A stretch of 64,000 bases of DNA from Pseudomonas sp. TH43. Lineage in GTDB: Bacteria > Pseudomonadota > Gammaproteobacteria > Pseudomonadales > Pseudomonadaceae. Made by a program: the position numbers and the translations under genes. The notes under the pieces are model-generated. The model worked only from the letters and a program-made list of their open reading frames with translations, was not told the DNA's origin and did no database searches. The stretch lies in contig NZ_JAEKFI010000004.1 in NCBI RefSeq assembly GCF_016650635.1, positions 1,713,501 to 1,777,500 of the forward strand. The letters run 5' to 3'. Shown here piece by piece: positions 58,671 through 64,000 of this stretch (within the stretch, counting starts at the first letter, position 1; each line of letters starts with the position of its first letter).

Positions 58671-60104
58671 TTACTCGACCGCTTTGACCATGTCTTCGAT
58701 GACTTTCTTCGCGTCGCCGAAGACCATCATGGTCTTGTCCAGGTAGAACAGTTCGTTGTCCAGACCGGCATAGCCGCTGGCCATCGAGCGCTTGTTGACG
58801 ATGATGGTCTTGGCCTTGAACGCCTCGAGAATCGGCATGCCGGCAATCGGCGATTTCGGATCGTTCTTCGCGGCCGGGTTGACCACGTCGTTCGCGCCGA
58901 GCACCAGCACCACGTCGGCCTGACCGAACTCGGAGTTGATGTCCTCCATCTCGAACACCTGGTCGTAAGGCACTTCGGCCTCGGCCAGCAGGACGTTCAT
59001 GTGCCCTGGCATACGCCCCGCGACCGGGTGAATCGCATACTTCACGGTCACGCCACGGTGGGTCAGCTTCTCGGTCAGCTCTTTCAGCGCATGTTGTGCA
59101 CGCGCTACCGCCAGGCCGTAACCCGGCACGATGATCACGGTATCAGCGTTGGTCAGCAGGAAGGTCGCGTCGTCAGCCGAGCCGGATTTCACCGGACGGG
59201 CCTCTTTCGCACCGGCCGGACCAGCGTCGGCCGTGTTGCCGAAACCGCCGAGCAGTACATTAAAGAAGGAACGGTTCATCGCCTTGCACATGATGTACGA
59301 GAGGATCGCACCGCTCGAACCCACCAGAGAGCCGGCAATGATCAGCATCGAGTTGTTCAGCGAGAAGCCGATACCCGCCGCCGCCCAGCCCGAATAGCTG
59401 TTGAGCATCGATACCACGACCGGCATGTCCGCGCCGCCGATCGGGATGATGATCAGCACGCCCATCACGAACGCCAGCGCCAGCATCAGCGCGAAGGCGG
59501 TGAGGTTGCCGGTGAACATGAAAGTCAGGCCGAGTGCCAGCGTCGCCAGACCCAGCACCGCATTCAATTTGTGCTGACCGGTGAACTGTACTGGTGCGCC
59601 TTGGAACAGACGAAACTTGTACTTGCCCGAGAGCTTGCCGAAGGCGATCACCGAACCAGAGAAGGTAATCGCACCGATCGCAGCACCGAGGAACAACTCC
59701 AGACGGTTACCCGTAGGGATCGAGTCGCCCAGTTGCTTGACGATGCCCAGCGATTGCGGCTCAACCACAGCAGCAATGGCAATGAACACTGCCGCGAGAC
59801 CGATCATGCTGTGCATGAACGCGACCAGTTCCGGCATCTTGGTCATTTCAACGCGCTTGGCCATGATCGAACCGGCAGTGCCGCCGATCAGCAGGCCGAC
59901 GATGACGTAACCGATACCCGCGGTTGCCAGCTCAGCGCCGAGCTTATAGATGAGGCCGACGGTAGTGAGAATGGCCAATGCCATGCCGAGCATGCCGAAC
60001 AGGTTGCCGCGCCGCGACGTAGTCGGGTGCGACAGGCCTTTGAGGGCCTGGATAAAGCAGATCGACGCGATCAGGTAGAGCGTCGTGACGAGATTCATGC
60101 TCAT
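58671..60104 (-). CDS. pntB: NAD(P) transhydrogenase subunit beta
   Basis: A 477-residue subunit with about nine transmembrane helices in the first 270 residues and the NADP(H)-binding domain III at the C-terminus (VIIVPGYGLAVARAQH, GANDVVNPAAKNDP, and VNKRSMASGYAG). The proton-pumping transhydrogenase couples hydride transfer between NADH and NADP+ to the proton gradient. Its start overlaps the pntAB stop by one base. Confidence 0.95.
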   Translation of the reverse strand: MSMNLVTTLYLIASICFIQALKGLSHPTTSRRGNLFGMLGMALAILTTVGLIYKLGAELATAGIGYVIVGLLIGGTAGSIMAKRVEMTKMPELVAFMHSMIGLAAVFIAIAAVVEPQSLGIVKQLGDSIPTGNRLELFLGAAIGAITFSGSVIAFGKLSGKYKFRLFQGAPVQFTGQHKLNAVLGLATLALGLTFMFTGNLTAFALMLALAFVMGVLIIIPIGGADMPVVVSMLNSYSGWAAAGIGFSLNNSMLIIAGSLVGSSGAILSYIMCKAMNRSFFNVLLGGFGNTADAGPAGAKEARPVKSGSADDATFLLTNADTVIIVPGYGLAVARAQHALKELTEKLTHRGVTVKYAIHPVAGRMPGHMNVLLAEAEVPYDQVFEMEDINSEFGQADVVLVLGANDVVNPAAKNDPKSPIAGMPILEAFKAKTIIVNKRSMASGYAGLDNELFYLDKTMMVFGDAKKVIEDMVKAVE

Positions 60105-60424
60105 TACTTCGGCGCCTCTTCTTTTACTTTCGGGGCTTTCTTCTTGAACATCTCAAGCATGCGGCGGGTGACCAGGAAACCACCGAACACGTTGACCGCC
60201 GCCAGTGCCACAGCGAGAGTGCCCATGGTTTTACCCAGCGGCGTAACGGTCAGTGCGGCGGCGAGCATGGCGCCGACGATCACAATCGCCGAGATGGCGT
60301 TGGTCACTGCCATCAACGGCGTGTGCAGTGCAGGTGTAACGTTCCAGACCACGTGGTAACCGACATAAATCGCCAGCACGAAGATGATCAGGTTGTAGAT
60401 ACCGGGGGAGATAAGCTCTTCCAT
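60104..60424 (-). CDS. pntAB: NAD(P) transhydrogenase subunit alpha, part 2 (membrane)
   Basis: A 106-residue protein with three transmembrane helices (about residues 7-25, 35-58 and 62-85), corresponding to the C-terminal membrane part of E. coli PntA. It contains GYHVVWNVTPALHTPLMAVT and VFGGFLVTRRMLEMF. It follows pntAA after 15 bases. Confidence 0.93.
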   Translation of the reverse strand: MEELISPGIYNLIIFVLAIYVGYHVVWNVTPALHTPLMAVTNAISAIVIVGAMLAAALTVTPLGKTMGTLAVALAAVNVFGGFLVTRRMLEMFKKKAPKVKEEAPK

Positions 60425-60439
60425 CGTCTGAATCCCTGC

Positions 60440-61561
60440 TTAGGCGTTTTTGCGGATGACTTGGCCGTCGCGGCACATCAGGCACGCGGCGACGATGTCG
60501 TCTTCGAGGTTGACGTCGAACTGGCCTTCTTTAGTGAAAACCAGCTTGAGGAAGTCCAGCAGGTTGCGTGCGTACAGCGCCGAAGCGTCTGCAGCGACTT
60601 CGCCGGCCAGATTGGTCGGGCCGCAAATGGTCACGCCATTCTCGACCACGACCTGATCGGCTACGGTCAGCGGGCAGTTGCCACCCTGAGCCGCCGCGAG
60701 GTCGATGACCACCGAACCCGGCTTCATCTGCGCCACGGTCTCTGCGCTCAACAGCGTCGGCGCTTTGCGACCCGGAATCAGTGCGGTGGTGATGACAATG
60801 TCAGCCTGCTTGGCGCGCTCGTGCACGGCCTGGGCCTGACGCTGCATCCAGCTCGCCGGCATGGGCCGCGCGTAACCGCCGACACCGACCGCGCATTCAC
60901 GCTCTTCATCGGTCTCGTAAGGCACGTCGACGAACTTGGCACCGAGGGATTCAATCTGTTCCTTCACTGCCGGACGCACGTCGGACGCTTCGATCACTGC
61001 TCCCAGACGTTTCGCCGTGGCAATCGCCTGCAACCCGGCCACACCCGCGCCGAGAATCAGCACGCGCGCCGCTTTCACGGTGCCCGCAGCCGTCATCAGC
61101 ATTGGCATGAAGCGCGGATAGTGGTGAGCGGCCAGCAACACAGCCTTATAGCCGGCAATGTTCGCCTGCGACGACAACACATCGAGACTCTGCGCCCGCG
61201 AGGTGCGCGGCGCCGCTTCGAGGGCGAACGCGGTAATGCCGCACTCGGCCATCTTCGCGATGGTTTCGTTGTTGAACGGGTTGAGCATGCCAACCAGCAC
61301 CGTACCGCGCTTGATCAGCGGCAGTTCGGCATCGCTGGGGGCGACCACTTTGAGAATCAGCTCGGCGCCAAACGCGTCATTGGCACTGCCAATGGTTGCG
61401 CCTGCCGCTTCATAGGCACTGTCGACCACACTGGCTTTAACGCCGGCGCCGGTTTGCACAGTGACCTTATGACCTTGGCCGATCAGCTTTTTAATGGTTT
61501 CCGGGGTTGCAGCAACCCGTGTTTCACCGGTCTGGGTTTCGAGAGGAACACCAATGTGCAC
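60440..61561 (-). CDS. pntAA: NAD(P) transhydrogenase subunit alpha, part 1 (NAD-binding)
   Basis: A 373-residue soluble domain I. The start is GTG 61561, giving MHIGVPLETQTGETRVAATPE, with AGGAGATTTGAC upstream; the longer frame to 61636 is not supported. The NAD-binding motif is VLILGAGVAGLQAIATAKRLGA and the substrate loop DVPYETDEERE is present. The split into pntAA and pntAB is the form seen in pseudomonads and Rhodospirillum, unlike the fused E. coli subunit. Confidence 0.95.
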   Translation of the reverse strand: MHIGVPLETQTGETRVAATPETIKKLIGQGHKVTVQTGAGVKASVVDSAYEAAGATIGSANDAFGAELILKVVAPSDAELPLIKRGTVLVGMLNPFNNETIAKMAECGITAFALEAAPRTSRAQSLDVLSSQANIAGYKAVLLAAHHYPRFMPMLMTAAGTVKAARVLILGAGVAGLQAIATAKRLGAVIEASDVRPAVKEQIESLGAKFVDVPYETDEERECAVGVGGYARPMPASWMQRQAQAVHERAKQADIVITTALIPGRKAPTLLSAETVAQMKPGSVVIDLAAAQGGNCPLTVADQVVVENGVTICGPTNLAGEVAADASALYARNLLDFLKLVFTKEGQFDVNLEDDIVAACLMCRDGQVIRKNA

Positions 61562-61995
61562 GTCAAATCTCCTGCGTGATCTTATTGAGTAAACCCATGC
61601 ACTACGGATGGTGCGACTGGGGCGGCCGATCAGCACGATCCCGCCAAATCAGGGCGGGGCGCGGCATTTTGCAGGCGAACTTTATGCCCTTCAAGGGATT
61701 ATGACGGGTGACGGAAAATTAACTACAAGTCATCCCGTGACCGAATGTCGCACTTGACCGCTTGAATCCCTTGTAAGCCGTGCTGTTCAAGGATTCTGGC
61801 CGAATTTGAAAAAATTTCTCATCGGCGACGTGAATAGGCAGTAATGAGTCGTGCATGGAGGCTCAAAGCCACGTCGTCAGGCGCTTGTGGGACGTCTGTA
61901 CGACTTTCGGATACAGTCGCTGAATATGCGACAAATACTTATATCTGTAGTGCTTTGATTTTTCTGACTACGAGGTCAGTTAAGGCTGTAAGCCT
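61562..61995. other. Intergenic region between pntAA and gcdR
   Basis: This 434-base stretch should hold the pnt promoter on the minus strand and the 3' end of the gcdR transcript. I see no open frame with good start signals, no terminator with a T run and no repeat. Confidence 0.5.
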
Positions 61996-62895
61996 TTATC
62001 CTTCTAGGCTGTAGCTCTGCGCCTGATTTACCAACCAGTCGCGAAATGCCTTCAGAGACGCCGATTCGACTTTTCGCTCAGGAATCATCAGGTAATAGGC
62101 CTTGATGCTGGAGAGCGTTTGCGGGTTGGCAATCACCAAGCGTTTCTCGGCCAGTTCACGCTGAATCAGGAACGGTGGAATCAGCGCAATGCCCATGTCG
62201 TGCATGGCCGCCTGGGCGAGCATGGAGAATAGCTCGTAGCGCGGGCCTGTCATGTCGCGGGGGATATTCAGGTGTTGCGAGTTGAACCACTGGCGCCAGG
62301 CATAGGGACGAGTGGTCTGTTGCAGCAGCGGCAGTTCGGCAATCTCATCGGCTGTCAGAAGCGTCTTGTTGCCGAGTAGGGCAGGGCTGCACACCGGCAT
62401 CGGACTCTCGCCCATCAGCCTGTGGGATTCAGTACCCGACCAATCGGCATCGCCGAAGTAGATCGCCGCGTCGAATTCGGTATCGGCAAACAGAAAGGGG
62501 CGGGTGCGGTTAGTCAGGTTGACCGTGACTTCCGGGTGCTGGAGCTGGAAATCCTTGAGACGTGGGAGCAGCCATTGGGTGCCAAAGGTCGGCACCACCG
62601 CCAGTTCGATCACATTGGTGCCTTGCTGGCCCATCACCGAGAGAGTGTCGCGTTCGACTGCATCCAGTTGCGTCGCGACGCGGCGGCTGTAGGAAAGTCC
62701 TGCTTCGGTCAGCTTCACGCCCCGCCGCGAGCGTCGGAACAGTTCCACACTCAGGAAATCCTCCAGGGTGGCGATCTGTCGGCAAATGGCCCCCTGAGTG
62801 AGGGAAAGTTCTTCGGCGGCCCTGGTGAAGCTTTCGTGTCGAGCGGCTGCTTCGAAGCTGATCAGGGCGGTGGTGCTGGGGATCTTCCTGCGCAT
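61996..62895 (-). CDS. gcdR: LysR-type regulator, GcdR-like
   Basis: A 299-residue LysR regulator. The helix-turn-helix covers FEAAARHESFTRAAEELSLT with QGAICRQIATLEDFL. The effector domain includes ELAVVPTFGTQWLLPRLKDF and DAAIYFGDADWSG typical of the GcvA/GcdR group. The start at 62895 follows GAGG. It is divergent from gcdH; in other pseudomonads GcdR activates glutarate/glutaryl-CoA use. The operator should lie in the 158-base gap. Confidence 0.87.
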   Translation of the reverse strand: MRRKIPSTTALISFEAAARHESFTRAAEELSLTQGAICRQIATLEDFLSVELFRRSRRGVKLTEAGLSYSRRVATQLDAVERDTLSVMGQQGTNVIELAVVPTFGTQWLLPRLKDFQLQHPEVTVNLTNRTRPFLFADTEFDAAIYFGDADWSGTESHRLMGESPMPVCSPALLGNKTLLTADEIAELPLLQQTTRPYAWRQWFNSQHLNIPRDMTGPRYELFSMLAQAAMHDMGIALIPPFLIQRELAEKRLVIANPQTLSSIKAYYLMIPERKVESASLKAFRDWLVNQAQSYSLEG

Positions 62896-63053
62896 GTACG
62901 TCAACCTCACTAATACGCCGCATAAAAGGCATTCAGCGACGTTTCGAAGTGAGAAATTAGCACAACAGGATGCGAAATCCTCGTTTGCCGCGACGGCGAA
63001 CCGCGCCTAGGATCAATGCCACGTTAATTCACCCGATTTACGAGGACACACTC

Positions 63054-64000
63054 ATGGGCGGTAAGGCTAGCTTCAACTGGATCGATCCCCTGCTGCTGGA
63101 TCAACAGCTCACCGAAGAGGAGCGCATGATCCGCGACACCGCCGAGCAGTTCGCTCAGCAGAAGCTCGCGCCGCGCGTTCTTGAAGCTTTCCGTCATGAG
63201 AAGACTGATCCGGCGATATTCCGCGAAATGGGCGAAGTCGGTCTGTTGGGCGCAACCATCCCAGAGCAATACGGTGGCAGCGGGCTCAACTACGTCAGCT
63301 ACGGTCTGATTGCTCGTGAAGTGGAGCGTGTCGACTCCGGCTACCGTTCGATGATGAGCGTGCAATCTTCGTTGGTGATGGTGCCGATCAACGAATTCGG
63401 TACCGAAGCCCAGAAACAGAAATACCTGCCGAAACTGGCTTCCGGCGAGTGGATCGGCTGCTTCGGCCTGACTGAGCCGAACCACGGTTCCGACCCGGGC
63501 GCGATGATCACCCGTGCACGCAAAGTCGATGGCGGTTACAGCCTGACTGGCGCGAAGATGTGGATCACCAACAGCCCGATCGCCGATGTGTTCGTGGTCT
63601 GGGCCAAGGACGATGCTGGCGACATCCGTGGTTTCGTGCTGGAAAAAGGCTGGAAAGGTCTGAGCGCTCCGGCGATTCACGGCAAAGTCGGCCTGCGTGC
63701 GTCGATCACCGGTGAGATCGTCATGGACAACGTGTTCGTACCGGAAGAGAACATCTTCCCGGACGTGCGCGGTCTGAAAGGCCCGTTCACCTGCCTCAAC
63801 TCTGCACGCTACGGCATCTCCTGGGGTGCGCTGGGCGCCGCCGAGTTCTGCTGGCACACCGCTCGCCAGTACACGCTGGATCGTCAGCAATTCGGTCGCC
63901 CATTGGCCGCTACTCAATTGATCCAGAAGAAACTGGCCGACATGCAGACCGAAATCACTCTGGCACTGCAAGGCTGCCTGCGTCTGGGGCGTATGAAGGA
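63054..64000 (+). CDS. gcdH: Glutaryl-CoA dehydrogenase (truncated by window end)
   Basis: The first 315 codons of an acyl-CoA dehydrogenase; the frame is open to the edge, with about 78 codons missing if the length is the usual 393. It starts MGGKASFNWIDPLLLDQQLT, with CGAGGACACACTC upstream. Family signatures are FGLTEPNHGSDPGAM, KMWITNSPIADVFVVWAK and RYGISWGALGAAEFCWHTAR. The enzyme oxidatively decarboxylates glutaryl-CoA to crotonyl-CoA in lysine and glutarate catabolism. The catalytic Glu, expected near residue 367, is outside the window. Confidence 0.94.
   Translation, partial: MGGKASFNWIDPLLLDQQLTEEERMIRDTAEQFAQQKLAPRVLEAFRHEKTDPAIFREMGEVGLLGATIPEQYGGSGLNYVSYGLIAREVERVDSGYRSMMSVQSSLVMVPINEFGTEAQKQKYLPKLASGEWIGCFGLTEPNHGSDPGAMITRARKVDGGYSLTGAKMWITNSPIADVFVVWAKDDAGDIRGFVLEKGWKGLSAPAIHGKVGLRASITGEIVMDNVFVPEENIFPDVRGLKGPFTCLNSARYGISWGALGAAEFCWHTARQYTLDRQQFGRPLAATQLIQKKLADMQTEITLALQGCLRLGRMK

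Overview
The window is a GC-rich, gene-dense chromosomal segment of a Pseudomonas, most likely of the P. fluorescens group. This is inferred from gene order and content (dsbA-cc4-engB-polA, zur-znuCB, metNIQ, an aa3 cytochrome oxidase cluster, trpI-trpBA, split pntA, gcdR-gcdH), from recognisable Pseudomonas families (DUF2388, DUF1161, DUF1127, YheV, PA0069-type radical SAM), and from many REP doublets of the classes typical of fluorescent pseudomonads. No rRNA, tRNA, prophage, CRISPR array or plasmid function was seen. Both ends cut genes: an endonuclease/exonuclease/phosphatase-family gene on the left and gcdH on the right.

Layout. 1-7.4 kb: envelope redox proteins (DsbA, cytochromes c4 and c5), the ribosome-assembly GTPase EngB, a strong candidate for the sRNA ErsA in the engB-polA gap, polA, a DUF2782 protein and thrB. 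7.4-11.3 kb: the zinc uptake locus, with znuA divergent from zur-znuC-znuB, and a lipoprotein. 11.3-16.3 kb: the large catalase KatE and the methionine importer MetNIQ. 16.5-25.8 kb: the aa3-type cytochrome c oxidase cluster (Sco, heme O and heme A synthases, SURF1, subunits I-III, Cox11). A 42-bp minisatellite fused to a REP doublet lies between the subunit I and Cox11 genes. 26-30.6 kb: a hypothetical, a SulP transporter beside a beta-carbonic anhydrase, and a radical SAM protein.

30.6-32.1 kb: a small AT-richer islet with two unrecognised genes whose C-termini share an EF-hand-like module. 32.1-36.9 kb: a three-subunit FAD/cytochrome c gluconate-type dehydrogenase and a TpbA-like periplasmic phosphatase. 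36.9-42.7 kb: two M3 oligopeptidases around yheV, a gamma-carbonic anhydrase and a HAD phosphatase. 42.7-43.4 kb: a RAYT transposase gene between two almost identical 75-bp REP doublets. 43.4-49 kb: an aminopeptidase lipoprotein, paired small lipoproteins, two DUF1161 proteins, OsmC, a luciferase-like monooxygenase with a possible switch-like leader, dodecin and a DUF883 protein. 49-52.1 kb: trpI and trpBA with a TrpI-type operator. 52.1-56.7 kb: an RcnB-like protein, a DUF4105 protein with three DUF2388 paralogues, and two DUF1127 genes among repeated TGTAC/TACAG motifs. 57-64 kb: an acetyl-CoA hydrolase/transferase, the three-gene transhydrogenase pntAA-pntAB-pntB, and gcdR divergent from gcdH.

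Most of the window is conserved core genome. The less explained parts are the minisatellite inside the cox operon, the EF-hand islet, the RAYT/REP unit, the leader of the luciferase-like gene, the DUF4105/DUF2388 cluster and the palindromic operator cluster beside the DUF1127 genes. Functions are assigned from recognised motifs and remembered families; no database search was run.
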